Both the position numbers and the translations under genes were made by a program. From contig JAIUPA010000034.1 in the NCBI GenBank assembly GCA_020161665.1, positions 267,796 to 331,795 on the forward strand: a stretch of DNA of 64,000 bases, in the 5' to 3' direction. The stretch comes from Pseudomonadota bacterium. Its GTDB lineage: Bacteria; Pseudomonadota; Alphaproteobacteria; Rhizobiales; Rhizobiaceae. This document shows positions 10,371 to 19,939 of this stretch, in pieces (the first letter of the stretch is position 1; each line of letters opens with the position of its first letter). The notes under the pieces are model-generated. The model was not told the origin of the DNA, did not search any database, and was given only the letters and a program-made list of their open reading frames with translations.

Positions 10371-11696
10371 ATGGCGGCAGTCCAGGAAGGCAAAGGCCAA
10401 TCGGGTGAGGGCGTATCGGCGGCAATCAAGATGGCATCCTCAAAGCCGTTTTCCGCCTTCGAACGCCTCGTGGCCTGGCGTTATCTGCGCGCCCGCCGCA
10501 GGGAAGCCTTCATCTCGGTGATTGCCGGTTTCTCCTTCGCGGGCATCATGCTCGGCGTTGCCACGCTCATCATCGTCATGGCGGTGATGAACGGCTTCCG
10601 CACCGAACTCATTTCCCGCATGTTGGGTATGAACGGTCATATCGTGCTTCAGCCGATTGACTCGCCGCTCAGCGACTATCCCGAACTCGCCAAGAAGATT
10701 GCCGCCGTTCCGGGCGTCACCATGGCGCTTCCCATTGTGGAGGGCCAGGTGTTTGCCTCCGGCCGTTCGGTGGGCTCGGGAACCGGGGCGATTGTGCGCG
10801 GCATCCGCGCCGATGATCTGGTGAAAATTCCGGAAGTGGCGAACAACATCAAGGCGGGCGATCTGGTCGGCTATGCCGCCGGTGACGGCGTTCTGATCGG
10901 CCAGCGCATGGCCAATTCGCTCGGCATCATGCCGGGTGACAGCATCTCGCTTCTGGCACCGGAGGGCGACGTGACGCCCATGGGCACCAGCCCGCGCATC
11001 AAGGCCTACAAGGTCTCCGGCATCTTTGAAGTGGGCATGTCGGAATATGATTCCGGTATTATCTTCATGCCGCTTGAGGAAGCGCAGCTTTATTTCAATG
11101 TTGAGGGCATCGTCCAGAACATCGAGATATTCGTTCAACATCCCGACCGGGTTGAAGATTTGCGCGAACCGATCGAGACAGCGGCAGACCGACAGGTCTA
11201 CCTTACGGACTGGCGCCAGCGTCACCAGAGCTTCTTTTCCGCCCTGCAGGTTGAACGCAACGTGATGTTCATGATCCTCACGCTGATCGTGCTGGTGGCG
11301 GCGCTCAACATCATTTCCGGCCTCATCATGCTGGTGAAGGACAAGGGCAGCGACATCGCCATTTTGCGCACCATGGGCGCGACCTCCGGTGCCATTATGC
11401 GCATTTTCTTCATGACAGGTGCCGCCATCGGTACGGTGGGCACGTTCGCGGGCGTTCTTCTGGGCGTGATCGTCTGCCTCAATATCGAAAGCATTCGCAG
11501 CTTCTTCAGCTGGGTTTCCGGCACCGTGATCTTCGATCCGGAACTCTATTTCCTCAGCCAGTTGCCTGCGGAAATGAACGTGAGCGAAACCCTTTCCGTG
11601 GTCATCATGGCCCTCACATTGTCGTTCCTCGCCACCATCTTCCCGGCCTGGCGCGCCTCGCGCCTCGATCCGGTGCAGGCGCTGCGCTACGAATAG
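10371..11696 (+). CDS. lolC: lipoprotein-releasing ABC transporter permease
   Basis: A permease of the LolCDE type that extracts outer-membrane lipoproteins from the inner membrane. The conserved N-terminal region [19 protein letters not shown] leads into the first helix with [20 protein letters not shown], then a large periplasmic domain (about residues 80-290) and three C-terminal helices of the FtsX/MacB fold. Only one permease gene adjoins lolD, as expected for alphaproteobacteria, which use a single fused-role permease (LolF type) in place of separate LolC and LolE. Start at ATG 10371 is a guess; homologues are variable upstream of the [11 protein letters not shown] block. It is 16 bases from proS and 11 from lolD. 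Confidence 0.92.
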   Translation: MAAVQEGKGQSGEGVSAAIKMASSKPFSAFERLVAWRYLRARRREAFISVIAGFSFAGIMLGVATLIIVMAVMNGFRTELISRMLGMNGHIVLQPIDSPLSDYPELAKKIAAVPGVTMALPIVEGQVFASGRSVGSGTGAIVRGIRADDLVKIPEVANNIKAGDLVGYAAGDGVLIGQRMANSLGIMPGDSISLLAPEGDVTPMGTSPRIKAYKVSGIFEVGMSEYDSGIIFMPLEEAQLYFNVEGIVQNIEIFVQHPDRVEDLREPIETAADRQVYLTDWRQRHQSFFSALQVERNVMFMILTLIVLVAALNIISGLIMLVKDKGSDIAILRTMGATSGAIMRIFFMTGAAIGTVGTFAGVLLGVIVCLNIESIRSFFSWVSGTVIFDPELYFLSQLPAEMNVSETLSVVIMALTLSFLATIFPAWRASRLDPVQALRYE

Positions 11697-11707
11697 GACC
11701 CCGTGTT

Positions 11708-12394
11708 TTGATCACCGACGCACCCGTGCTCAGACTTTCCAACGTCGACCGCCATTACGGGCAGGGCGAGACGCAACTGCGTATTCTCGACAAGGCTGAT
11801 TTTGAGCTGCACGCCGGAGAAATGGTGGCGCTGGTTGCGCCGTCAGGAACGGGCAAGTCGACGCTTCTTCATGTCGCGGGGCTTCTGGAGCATCCCGATT
11901 CCGGCGAGGTCTATGTGAATGGCGTCGCCTGTGGCCATCTGGGGGATGATCGTCGCACGGCCATTCGCCGCAATGAAATCGGCTTCGTCTACCAGTTCCA
12001 CCACCTTCTGCCGGAGTTTACGGCGCTGGAAAACATCATGATGCCGCAGTTGATTGCGGGTCTGGGCGGTAAGGATGCTGAGGCCCGCGCCGCGATGCTG
12101 CTCGACTATCTGCGCATCGGTCATCGTGCCACACACCGCCCGGCAGAACTGTCCGGCGGTGAACAGCAGCGCGTGGCCATTGCCCGTGCGGTCGCCAATG
12201 CGCCGCTCGTACTGTTGGCCGATGAGCCGACCGGCAATCTCGACCCGCAGACGGCGCACTATGTCTTTGACGCGCTGGAAGCGCTTGTGCGCCAGTCAGG
12301 TCTCGCGGCGCTGATTGCCACGCACAATCTCGATCTCGCGGCACGCATGGATCGCCGCGTCACGATTGCCGAAGGCAAGATCGTTCCGTTCTGA
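11708..12394 (+). CDS. lolD: lipoprotein-releasing ABC transporter ATP-binding protein
   Basis: A 228-residue ATPase partnering the upstream permease. Walker [10 protein letters not shown] (about residues 47-55), signature [14 protein letters not shown] (about 148-161) and Walker [14 protein letters not shown] are intact. The start is TTG at 11708; no ATG is available before the conserved [13 protein letters not shown], and GTG at 11726 is the alternative. Co-transcribed with proS and lolC. Confidence 0.94.
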   Translation: MITDAPVLRLSNVDRHYGQGETQLRILDKADFELHAGEMVALVAPSGTGKSTLLHVAGLLEHPDSGEVYVNGVACGHLGDDRRTAIRRNEIGFVYQFHHLLPEFTALENIMMPQLIAGLGGKDAEARAAMLLDYLRIGHRATHRPAELSGGEQQRVAIARAVANAPLVLLADEPTGNLDPQTAHYVFDALEALVRQSGLAALIATHNLDLAARMDRRVTIAEGKIVPF

Positions 12395-12526
12395 ACGCAC
12401 GCCGTACGCTGTTTCTCAGACCGATTCTGACCATAGACCGCCTGCCGCATTGAAACGCGGCTGGTGCTGTCATGTTCTGTTCTCGTCTGGTCAATGAGGC
12501 GCTTTGATCCCGCGCAAAGAATCCTG

Positions 12527-12550
12527 TTGACAATGGAACATAAAAAGAAC
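12527..12550 (+). promoter_or_regulatory. SOS promoter: TTGACA -35 with LexA operator
   Basis: A consensus -35 TTGACA (12527-12532) is followed by GAAC-ataaaaa-GAAC (12536-12550), an exact match to the alphaproteobacterial LexA operator (GTTC-N7-GTTC on the other strand). The operator lies in the spacer just upstream of the expected -10, where LexA would block RNA polymerase. It is 33 bases upstream of the micropeptide ATG at 12583. A degenerate second half-match, GTTC-N7-GTCT, is at 12474-12488. The same operator precedes dinB in this window. Confidence 0.85.
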
Positions 12551-12582
12551 AAACTAAAAACATAAGAGAACAGGAGACGGAA

Positions 12583-12669
12583 ATGACTGACATCATTCGT
12601 GACGTTGCCGCCTTTGCATCGATTGTCACCTTCATCGCGAGCGTATCCCTCATCGCTCTCTCGCTTTGA
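12583..12669 (+). CDS. 28-residue LexA-controlled membrane micropeptide (SidA-like architecture)
   Basis: A 28-codon frame, ATG 12583 to TGA 12669, preceded by AACAGGAGACGGAA, a strong ribosome-binding site. The product starts MTDIIRD and from about residue 9 to the end is one uninterrupted hydrophobic helix with small residues and a threonine, a single-pass inner-membrane peptide with almost no tail. The promoter carries a perfect LexA operator. In Caulobacter crescentus the SOS-induced division inhibitor SidA is a 29-residue single-pass inner-membrane peptide under LexA control. The size, topology and regulation match, so I infer a SidA-like role, but I cannot show sequence homology. It could also act as a leader for dnaE, 203 bases downstream. 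Confidence 0.75.
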   Translation: MTDIIRDVAAFASIVTFIASVSLIALSL

Positions 12670-12697
12670 AGAGAGGCTAGGGCCATTCCCTGTCCAT

Positions 12698-12727
12698 GTC
12701 GGCTGGACTTGATGCCGACTTCATTTG
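12698..12727 (+). terminator. weak hairpin after micropeptide gene
   Basis: GTCGGC (12698-12703) pairs with GCCGAC (12714-12719) across a 10-base loop, followed by TTCATTT. It could partly terminate the SOS transcript before dnaE; the stem is short, so read-through is likely. Confidence 0.4.
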
Positions 12728-12872
12728 TAGACCACAGTGCCAAAGTCACCCGATCGAGATTTCGGGGGATTGAGTCGTCCTTGCGATCCTTGCACACTTG
12801 AGGAAGTGGGCCGGGAAGGCGAGAACATCTTTCAGTCACCCGCTTGCAACGCGGCGGACGTTGGAGGTTTGA

Positions 12873-15800
12873 ATGGCAGAGGCGGTTGTGGAACGAAGCG
12901 GAGAACGACAGCCGACACCGGGCTTTGTTCACCTGCGCCTGCATTCGGCCTATTCCCTTCTCGAAGGGGCGTTGCCGCTGAAAAAAGTGCTGGGCAAGGC
13001 CATTGCCGATGGTCAGCCCGCCATCGCAATAACCGACACGAACAACCTGTTTGTGGCGCTTGAGTTTTCGCAGAAAGCCATAGGTGACGGTCTCCAGCCG
13101 ATTATCGGCTGTCAGGTCTCCATCGATATGGAAGACGAAACGGCCGAGCGGCGCACGCCATCGCAGATGCTGGCCCGTTTGCCGTCCATCGTTCTCTTGG
13201 CGGCCGATGAGGCGGGCTATGAGCGGCTGGTCAGTCTTGTCAGCCGTGCCTATCTCGACGGAGAGGGCGGTGGTGCGATCCATATCACCGCCTCTTGGCT
13301 TCGTGAGGCCTCGAATGCCGGATTGATCGCGCTGACCGGCGCGTCAAGCGGTCCGGTGGATATGGCCTTGAAGGAAGGCCATGCCCCACTTGCCGAAAGC
13401 CGGCTTCTGTTCCTGAAGGAGGTATTCGGCGATGGTCTTTATGTCGAGCTTCAGCGTCACGGACGCTCGGATCGTCGGCTGGAAGCGAAACTGATCGAGC
13501 TGGCCTATCGCCATGATCTGCCGCTGGTGGCCACCAATGAAGCGTTCTTCCCGTCGAAGGGGGATTTCGAGGCGCACGACGCGCTGATGGCCGTGGCCCA
13601 TAACGCCATGGTCTCCGATGACAGCCGCTTTCGTCTGACGCCCGATCATTACCTGAAAAGCCGCAAGGAAATGGCGGAGCTTTTCGCCGACCTTCCGGAA
13701 GCGCTAGAAAATACAGTTGAGATTGCCAAACGCTGCTCCTTCGTCCTGAAGACACGCAAACCCATCCTGCCACGCTTCACCGGGGCCACCGACGACGCGG
13801 CGGAGGCCGAGCGGGCCGAATCTGAAGAGTTGAAGCGTCAGGCCTGGGAAGGTCTGGATGAGCGTATCCGCACGCTTGGCATTGCCGATGGTCATGATGA
13901 GAAGGATTATCGCGATCGGCTCGAATTCGAGCTTTCGGTGATCGAGCGCATGAAGTTCCCCGGCTACTTCCTGATCGTGGCGGACTTCATCAAATGGGCC
14001 AAGAGCCAGGACATTCCGGTCGGCCCGGGCCGTGGTTCGGGTGCCGGCTCACTTGTGGCCTATGCGCTGACCATCACCGACGTTGACCCGTTGCGTTTCT
14101 CGCTGCTGTTCGAACGCTTCCTCAACCCTGAACGCGTGTCGATGCCGGACTTTGATATCGACTTCTGTCAGGACCGCCGCGAAGAGGTCATTCGCTACGT
14201 TCAACGCAAATACGGGCGTGAACAGGTGGCACAGATCATTACCTTCGGTTCGCTGCAGGCGCGCGCCGCCTTGCGCGACGTGGGGCGTGTTCTGGAAATG
14301 CCTTATGGTCAGGTCGACAAGATCTGCAAGCTCGTGCCCAACAATCCGGCCAATCCCACGCCGCTTTCCAAGGCCATTGATGAGGAGCCGCGCCTGAAGG
14401 AGGAGGCGGAGAAGGAGCCGGTTGTCGCACGGCTTCTCGATATCGCCCAGAAGATCGAGGGGCTTTACCGCCACGCCTCGACGCACGCCGCCGGGATCGT
14501 CATCGGCGACCGTCCGTTGTCGCAACTCGTGCCGATGTACCGCGATCCGCGCTCCGATATGCCGGTCACCCAGTTCAACATGAAATGGGTCGAGCAGGCC
14601 GGTCTGGTGAAGTTCGACTTCCTCGGCCTGAAGACGCTGACCGTTCTGAAGAGGGCAGTCAATTTCATCGCGCGTCACGGCATTGATGTCGATCTGTCGG
14701 CCATCCCGCTGGATGATCGCAAGACCTATGAAATGCTGTCGCGCGGCGAAACGGTGGGCGTGTTTCAGGTGGAAAGTGCGGGCATGCGCAAGGCCCTCAT
14801 CGGCATGCGGCCCGACTGTATCGAGGATATTATTGCCCTCGTGGCACTGTATCGCCCCGGCCCGATGGAGAATATTCCGGTCTATAACGCCCGCAAGCAC
14901 GGCGAGGAGGAACTGGCTTCCGTTCACCCGAAGATCGACTACCTGCTGAAGGAAACGCAGGGCGTGATCGTCTATCAGGAACAGGTGATGCAGATCGCGC
15001 AGGTGCTGTCCGGCTATTCGCTCGGCGAGGCCGATCTCTTGCGCCGCGCCATGGGTAAGAAGATCAAGGAGGAGATGGACAAGCAGAGCGCCCGCTTTGT
15101 CGACGGCGCCATGAAAAATGGTGTCTCCAAGGCGCAGGCTGAAACCATCTTCGAGCTTCTCGCCAAGTTCGCCAACTACGGCTTCAACAAGTCGCACGCG
15201 GCGGCCTATGCCATCGTGTCCTATCAGACGGCCTTTCTGAAGGCGCATTATCCGGTTGAGTTCATCGCGGCGTCGATGACGCTGGATATGGCCAACACCG
15301 ATAAGGTCAACGACTTCCGGCAGGATGCCCAGCGGCTCGGGATCGACATCATTCCGCCGTCTGTGCAGACCTCTTACCGCCATTTCGAGCCGGGTGAGAA
15401 CCGTATCTATTACGCGCTGGCCGCCGTGAAGGGCGTCGGCGATGCGGTGGTGGAGCACATTGTGGCGGTGCGCGGCGACACGCCGTTCAAGAGCATCGAG
15501 GATTTCTGCCTGCGCATTGATCCGAAGCAGGTCAATCGACGCGTTCTGGAAAGCCTGATTTCGGCAGGTGCCTTCGATTGCTTCGGCCATGATCGGGCAG
15601 CCCTGATCGGTGGCATGGATCGCATTCTGGGTTTTGCCCAGCGCGCGCAGGAAAATCGCACCAGCGGCCAGTCGGATATGTTTGGCCTGAGTTCCGGAGG
15701 GGCGGAGGAAAAGATCGTCCTGCCGTCCTTTACGCCCTGGTTGCCCTCGGAAAAGCTGATGCGGGAATTTGCCGTGCTGGGCTTTTATCTGTCGGCCCAC

Positions 15801-16367
15801 CCGCTGGATTCCTACCGGGCCATTCTGGCGCGCATGCGGGTGCAGACCTTTGCCGATTTTTCGCTGGCGGTGAAGCATGGTGCCACCGCCGGGCGTCTGG
15901 CTGGAACGGTGACGGGCAAGCAGGAGCGCAAGACCCGCACAGGCAACAAGATGGGGATCGTGACCTTCTCGGATTCGACCGGGCAGTTTGAGGCCGTGCT
16001 GTTTTCCGAGGCGCTCAACCAGTATCGCGATATTCTCGAGCCGGGCCAGTCTCTGGTCATTACCGTGCAGGCGGATGAGCGTCCGGAAGGGATTGGCCTG
16101 CGCATCCAGACGGTGCAGTCGCTGGAAGAAAAATCGGTCCAGATGCAGAAGGAGTTGCGCATCTTCGCGCGTGATTGCTCACCACTGAAGTCGGTGGAAA
16201 AGCATCTCTCGGTGAAGGGCGATGGCGAGGTTTCCTTCATTCTGATCAAGGATGACGGGCGTCGCGAAATCGAGGTGGGCCTGCCGGGACGCTATCGTAT
16301 CTCTCCGGAAATCGCGGCGGCCTTGCGGGCCTCGCCGGGCGTCATCGATATCGAGCTGGTTTCGTGA
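12873..16367 (+). CDS. dnaE: DNA polymerase III subunit alpha
   Basis: The 1164-residue replicative polymerase. An N-terminal PHP domain begins FVHLRLHSAYSLLEGA; the catalytic palm has PDFDIDFCQDRREEVI (about residues 425-440), with the paired aspartates, and GRGSGAGSLVAYAL before it. FANYGFNKSHAAAYA lies in the fingers, a helix-hairpin-helix region follows (about 810-870), and an OB-fold (AGRLAGTVTGKQERKTRTG) is near residue 1010. Length matches DnaE1, not the shorter mutagenic DnaE2, and no imuAB is next to it. Start ATG 12873 follows GGAGG at 12863-12867. Confidence 0.97.
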   Translation: MAEAVVERSGERQPTPGFVHLRLHSAYSLLEGALPLKKVLGKAIADGQPAIAITDTNNLFVALEFSQKAIGDGLQPIIGCQVSIDMEDETAERRTPSQMLARLPSIVLLAADEAGYERLVSLVSRAYLDGEGGGAIHITASWLREASNAGLIALTGASSGPVDMALKEGHAPLAESRLLFLKEVFGDGLYVELQRHGRSDRRLEAKLIELAYRHDLPLVATNEAFFPSKGDFEAHDALMAVAHNAMVSDDSRFRLTPDHYLKSRKEMAELFADLPEALENTVEIAKRCSFVLKTRKPILPRFTGATDDAAEAERAESEELKRQAWEGLDERIRTLGIADGHDEKDYRDRLEFELSVIERMKFPGYFLIVADFIKWAKSQDIPVGPGRGSGAGSLVAYALTITDVDPLRFSLLFERFLNPERVSMPDFDIDFCQDRREEVIRYVQRKYGREQVAQIITFGSLQARAALRDVGRVLEMPYGQVDKICKLVPNNPANPTPLSKAIDEEPRLKEEAEKEPVVARLLDIAQKIEGLYRHASTHAAGIVIGDRPLSQLVPMYRDPRSDMPVTQFNMKWVEQAGLVKFDFLGLKTLTVLKRAVNFIARHGIDVDLSAIPLDDRKTYEMLSRGETVGVFQVESAGMRKALIGMRPDCIEDIIALVALYRPGPMENIPVYNARKHGEEELASVHPKIDYLLKETQGVIVYQEQVMQIAQVLSGYSLGEADLLRRAMGKKIKEEMDKQSARFVDGAMKNGVSKAQAETIFELLAKFANYGFNKSHAAAYAIVSYQTAFLKAHYPVEFIAASMTLDMANTDKVNDFRQDAQRLGIDIIPPSVQTSYRHFEPGENRIYYALAAVKGVGDAVVEHIVAVRGDTPFKSIEDFCLRIDPKQVNRRVLESLISAGAFDCFGHDRAALIGGMDRILGFAQRAQENRTSGQSDMFGLSSGGAEEKIVLPSFTPWLPSEKLMREFAVLGFYLSAHPLDSYRAILARMRVQTFADFSLAVKHGATAGRLAGTVTGKQERKTRTGNKMGIVTFSDSTGQFEAVLFSEALNQYRDILEPGQSLVITVQADERPEGIGLRIQTVQSLEEKSVQMQKELRIFARDCSPLKSVEKHLSVKGDGEVSFILIKDDGRREIEVGLPGRYRISPEIAAALRASPGVIDIELVS

Positions 16368-16381
16368 TGACGACAAATAAG

Positions 16382-16411
16382 AAAACCGCATCAAAGGCTT
16401 GATGCGGTTTT
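16382..16411. terminator. bidirectional terminator between dnaE and the L,D-transpeptidase gene
   Basis: A 13-bp perfect stem AAAACCGCATCAA (16382-16394), loop AGGC, TTGATGCGGTTTT (16399-16411). The A/T ends give U-tracts on both strands, serving dnaE from the left and the minus-strand gene ending at 16434 from the right. Confidence 0.85.
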
Positions 16412-16433
16412 GTGACTCACTTTCGCAAGCGCA

Positions 16434-17690
16434 TCAACCTTTGGGTTTGGCCGGTGCTGCGTGGGTTACCGTTACGAAATCCGTGCCAATGCCGGTTTCC
16501 GGTGAAAGATTGTTGTCGGTAATCGTCAACGAGCTTCCAGCCACCATGGAACGCTCCACGCGCTCGCGAATCTCTGGCGGAATTTCGATGCGGTCGAGCG
16601 CATTCGTGGCGGCGTTCATATCCAGCTGGCCAAGGCGCTGTGTGATACCGAGCCGCTTCAGCGTGGCGTCCGACAGGTTGTTTTCGAGCGAGATCGTCGT
16701 CCAGTCGGCACTGCCGGTCGCCGCATTGGCCTCGACCGCGAGATAGAGGTGGGTGCCCAGCTCCTTTTCAGGCTCGCGAATGCTGACGGGGGTGTCAAAA
16801 AGCGGCTTGAAATTCTGGCGCACGAAAAGCTGACCATTGGGTGGCGCTCTCTTGCCCGCCGCCGCATAGAGCGCCGTGAGGAAGCCGGGCTCCAGCACTG
16901 ACTTTCCAGCCGGAAGGGCCTTGGCGAGACGGAACGCATTGGCGGCAATCTGGGTGTTACGCCCTGCGACACCATCGGGTGTTCCAGCCTCGAAGCCCAA
17001 CTGGTTGAGCAGCGTCTGAACGTCGACAATTTGATCGCGGTCGCTGCGACGCGTGATGAGGATGCGCAAGGGGCGTTCGTTGGACGTCTTCCGGGCGGCG
17101 TCGGGCGGTGGGAGTCTGGAGATTTCGTTGGCGGCGACTTCGACCGGCGCGCCGTCAATGGCCACCTGCGTCGGGCGCAGCGCCGTATCGGTCAGCAGCG
17201 TGTCGTCGTTGGTCGGGGCCTTGGGCTTGAAGAGAAGCGCATGGCTGATGGGCATGGGCACAACCGGCGCATCGGAAATGACCACATGCGCGCCACGTTC
17301 CGTCATGTCGAACAGCGTGCGGGCAAACTTGCCGGGCAGGCGCACGCAGCCGTGTGAGGCCGGGTAGGCCGGCACATGCTTTGATTCGTGGAGCGCAATG
17401 CCGGACCATGTCAGGCGCTGCATGAACGGCATGGGCGAACCGGAATAGATGTTGGATTCGTGATATTTCCGCTTTTCCAGAATGGAAAAGATGCCCGTCG
17501 GGGTCGAATGCCCGGCTTTGCCCGTCGAGACATTTGACGTGGCGACCTGCTCGCCATTGCGATAGACGGCCAGCGACTGGCGGCTTTTCGAAACCACGAT
17601 CTGGAGAATTTCATCATCGGCGGCGAGAACACCCCCTGACGATACGACAAGCGGGATCAGCCCGAGACAGAGTACGAGACGCGAAACCAT
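16434..17690 (-). CDS. L,D-transpeptidase with signal peptide and C-terminal peptidoglycan-binding region
   Basis: A 418-residue exported protein of the YkuD (ErfK/YbiS) family, which forms 3-3 peptidoglycan cross-links or attaches proteins to peptidoglycan. A signal peptide covers about residues 1-23 (LVLCLGLIPLVVSSGGVLAA, cleavage near AA-DD). The YkuD domain runs from IVVSKSRQSLAVYRNG (about 31) to about 140, with the catalytic segment PASHGCVRLP (cysteine near residue 115). A putative peptidoglycan-binding module follows near residues 215-265 (VQTLLNQLGFEAGTPDGVAG). L,D-transpeptidases are unusually important in Rhizobiales polar growth. It is divergent from nothing and convergent with dnaE. 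Confidence 0.9.
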   Translation of the reverse strand: MVSRLVLCLGLIPLVVSSGGVLAADDEILQIVVSKSRQSLAVYRNGEQVATSNVSTGKAGHSTPTGIFSILEKRKYHESNIYSGSPMPFMQRLTWSGIALHESKHVPAYPASHGCVRLPGKFARTLFDMTERGAHVVISDAPVVPMPISHALLFKPKAPTNDDTLLTDTALRPTQVAIDGAPVEVAANEISRLPPPDAARKTSNERPLRILITRRSDRDQIVDVQTLLNQLGFEAGTPDGVAGRNTQIAANAFRLAKALPAGKSVLEPGFLTALYAAAGKRAPPNGQLFVRQNFKPLFDTPVSIREPEKELGTHLYLAVEANAATGSADWTTISLENNLSDATLKRLGITQRLGQLDMNAATNALDRIEIPPEIRERVERSMVAGSSLTITDNNLSPETGIGTDFVTVTHAAPAKPKG

Positions 17691-17752
17691 ACGAAACTGT
17701 CCTTACGCAATACACAGGCTTCCAGTTTATGCGGCAATGCTTAAGGAAGTTT

Positions 17753-19057
17753 TCAACGTGTTTTGGGGCCGGGTTTGCGTGTTTCGAAGGTATAACCTGT
17801 TTCGATGGCTGCCCCGCCGAACTTGTCGCGCAGGCGATCCATGGCGGCTTCGGCCTTGGCGCGCCGCCCGGCCTGCGGGTCAACCAGATCCGGCGGGTCG
17901 GCAAGGCGCGGCTCGCAAAGGTCCGTCACCCCAATGCCGATCAGCCGGAAGGCGTCCGTCCCCGTTTCCTTTTCAAGAAGAGAAAGGCCGGTGCGGAAAA
18001 TGCGGTCGGCCAGCTGCGTCGGGTCTTCCAGACGCCGGTTTCGCGTGCGCTGGCGAAAATCGCCGGTCTTCAGCTTCAAAACCACGGTCCAGCCTGCCAC
18101 CTCTTTGGCCTTCAGGCGCTTGGCCACTTTTTCGCTGAGGGAGCGCAGCACGGGCACCAGCGCATCGTGGCTGCGAATATCGTCATCAAACGTGGTTTCG
18201 GCGGAGATGCTGCGGGCTTCCTCATCCGGCTCGACGCGCCGGTCATCGAGACCGCGTGAGAGGCGGAACAGACGCTGGCCCATGCTGCCATAGCGGCGCA
18301 TCAGGTCGCCTTCATCCATGGTCTGCAACTGGCCGATGGTCATGATGCCATCCGCTTCCAGCTGGCCACCCAGCGCCTTGCCGACGCCCCAGATGGATCG
18401 CACCGGGCGTGGTGCCAGAAAGGCAAGCGCTTCCTGTCGTCCAATCACTGCAAAGCCGCGGGGCTTGTCGAGGTCCGAAGCGGTCTTGGCGAGAAACTTG
18501 CAGTAGGAGAGGCCGACCGAGGCCGATATGCCCACTTCGCTCTCCACACGCCGGGAAAACCGGGCCAGAACCCGCGCCGGCGGGTCGTGGTGCAGAAGCT
18601 CGGTCCCGGAAAGATCGAGAAAAGCCTCATCAATGGACAGGGGCTGAACAAGCGGCGTCAGATCCAGCATCATCTGGCGAACCTGCCGCCCGACCTTGGC
18701 GTATTTCTCCATGTTGGGCTTGATGACGACCGCTTCGGGGCACGCCTCAAGCGCCTTGAACATCGGCATGGCCGAGCGCACCCCGTGGATGCGGGCGATA
18801 TAGCAGCATGTAGAGACGACGCCGCGCTTGCCGCCGCCGATGATCACCGGCTTGTCGGCAAGCTCCGGGTTATCGCGCTTTTCCACGGAGGCATAAAAGG
18901 CATCGCAATCGATATGTGCGATGGAAAGGGAGCCGAGTTCCGCATGGTAGAGCAGGCGCGGACTGCCGCACTGGACACAGCGCCGCCGTTCCGGCTTTTG
19001 CGTTGCCAGGCAATCTCGACAAAATCCGGCAAGCCTCTCAAGGCCATTGTCTTGCAT
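17753..19057 (-). CDS. dinB: DNA polymerase IV with N-terminal zinc-finger extension
   Basis: A 434-residue Y-family translesion polymerase. Catalytic segments [15 protein letters not shown] (about residue 49) and [12 protein letters not shown] (about 142) carry the acidic metal ligands; the DinB palm, little-finger domain and [12 protein letters not shown] follow. Before the usual start of the family is an extra segment of about 45 residues with CRDC (13-16) and CVQC (27-30), a probable zinc ribbon known in rhizobial DinB. A LexA operator lies 12 bases upstream of ATG 19057, so it is SOS-induced. Confidence 0.93.
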   Translation of the reverse strand: MQDNGLERLAGFCRDCLATQKPERRRCVQCGSPRLLYHAELGSLSIAHIDCDAFYASVEKRDNPELADKPVIIGGGKRGVVSTCCYIARIHGVRSAMPMFKALEACPEAVVIKPNMEKYAKVGRQVRQMMLDLTPLVQPLSIDEAFLDLSGTELLHHDPPARVLARFSRRVESEVGISASVGLSYCKFLAKTASDLDKPRGFAVIGRQEALAFLAPRPVRSIWGVGKALGGQLEADGIMTIGQLQTMDEGDLMRRYGSMGQRLFRLSRGLDDRRVEPDEEARSISAETTFDDDIRSHDALVPVLRSLSEKVAKRLKAKEVAGWTVVLKLKTGDFRQRTRNRRLEDPTQLADRIFRTGLSLLEKETGTDAFRLIGIGVTDLCEPRLADPPDLVDPQAGRRAKAEAAMDRLRDKFGGAAIETGYTFETRKPGPKTR

Positions 19058-19068
19058 GGCAAAATCTG

Positions 19069-19083
19069 GAACATATGTTGAAC
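19069..19083 (-). promoter_or_regulatory. LexA operator of dinB
   Basis: GAAC-atatgtt-GAAC on the plus strand (GTTC-N7-GTTC in the direction of dinB), an exact match to the alphaproteobacterial LexA box, located 12 bases before the dinB start codon. Confidence 0.85.
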
Positions 19084-19153
19084 AAATTCACTGTATGCGC
19101 CGGTCTCGGCAGGCGCAAGATGGGGCAAGGGCGTTTCCCACCATGCTGAACGT

Positions 19154-19459
19154 TCAATACTCGCCCGAATCAAGACCGCCATTCAGCGTGTGCCAGGCTG
19201 CGGCGATGGCTTCCGGGCGTATGCCGCTTTCGGCAGAAAAGCGCAGAAGATCGGCTTCGTTGCCCATGAGGAAATCAAGCACGCCGCCCAGAAAGCCGGG
19301 CTCGCTGGCCACCGCCGCCACCTGGTCCGTCGTCATGCCGGAAAGAGCCATGAAGCGAAGGAATAAATCCTCCTCACCGGCAAGCCAAGCCAGTGCCGTG
19401 AGTGCCAATGTGTCCGAATCCGGATCAATTTTGCGAGGTTGTTTGAAATTGCCGATCAT
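19154..19459 (-). CDS. DUF3572 family protein
   Basis: A 101-residue soluble, acidic, alpha-helical protein of unknown function. The sequence pattern LALTALAWLAGEEDLFLRFM followed by GFLGGVLDFLMGNEADLLRF matches the DUF3572 family found next to divK or dinB in Rhizobiales. It lies divergent to divK (91 bases between starts), and its stop is 70 bases from the dinB LexA box. No catalytic motif is visible. Confidence 0.85.
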   Translation of the reverse strand: MIGNFKQPRKIDPDSDTLALTALAWLAGEEDLFLRFMALSGMTTDQVAAVASEPGFLGGVLDFLMGNEADLLRFSAESGIRPEAIAAAWHTLNGGLDSGEY

Positions 19460-19550
19460 TCGAAGCCCGGAATTACCTATTTTTCAACTAAATCGCGCTA
19501 GCTTTCTCTCAGAGGGACGCGCGATTTTGTGCGAGCGAAGGACATGAAGC

Positions 19551-19922
19551 ATGCCCAAGCAGGTTTTGATTGTAGAAGACAACGAGCTGAACATGAAGCT
19601 CTTTCGCGATCTTATCGAGGCCTCGGGCTATCAGACAATCCAGACCCGCAATGGTATGGAGGCGCTTGATCTGGCGCGCAAGCATCGTCCCGATCTCATT
19701 CTCATGGATATTCAGTTGCCGGAAGTGTCCGGCCTTGAAGTCACCAAATGGCTGAAGGAAGACGATGAACTGCACGTGATTCCGGTCATTGCCGTTACCG
19801 CATTTGCGATGAAGGGCGATGAAGAGCGGATCCGTCAGGGCGGCTGCGAGGCCTATGTTTCCAAGCCGATTTCCGTGCCGAAATTCATTGAAACCATCAA
19901 GACCTATCTTGGCGATGCGTAA
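19551..19922 (+). CDS. divK: single-domain response regulator DivK
   Basis: A 123-residue receiver domain without output domain. Seen: [18 protein letters not shown] start (VEDNELN), phosphoacceptor aspartate in [14 protein letters not shown] near residue 53, the threonine in [13 protein letters not shown] and the lysine in [11 protein letters not shown]. DivK relays phosphate between the PleC/DivJ kinases and the CckA-CtrA cell-cycle pathway. It is 17 bases upstream of pleD, the conserved rhizobial and Caulobacter pair. Confidence 0.95.
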   Translation: MPKQVLIVEDNELNMKLFRDLIEASGYQTIQTRNGMEALDLARKHRPDLILMDIQLPEVSGLEVTKWLKEDDELHVIPVIAVTAFAMKGDEERIRQGGCEAYVSKPISVPKFIETIKTYLGDA

Positions 19923-19939
19923 AGCGTAAGGACAACAGC

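Noticed and set aside
12395..12526. A hairpin and GTTC-like sequences after lolD as a possible terminator or second LexA operator.
   Set aside because: The hairpin lacks a U-tract, and the operator match at 12474-12488 has a degenerate second half.
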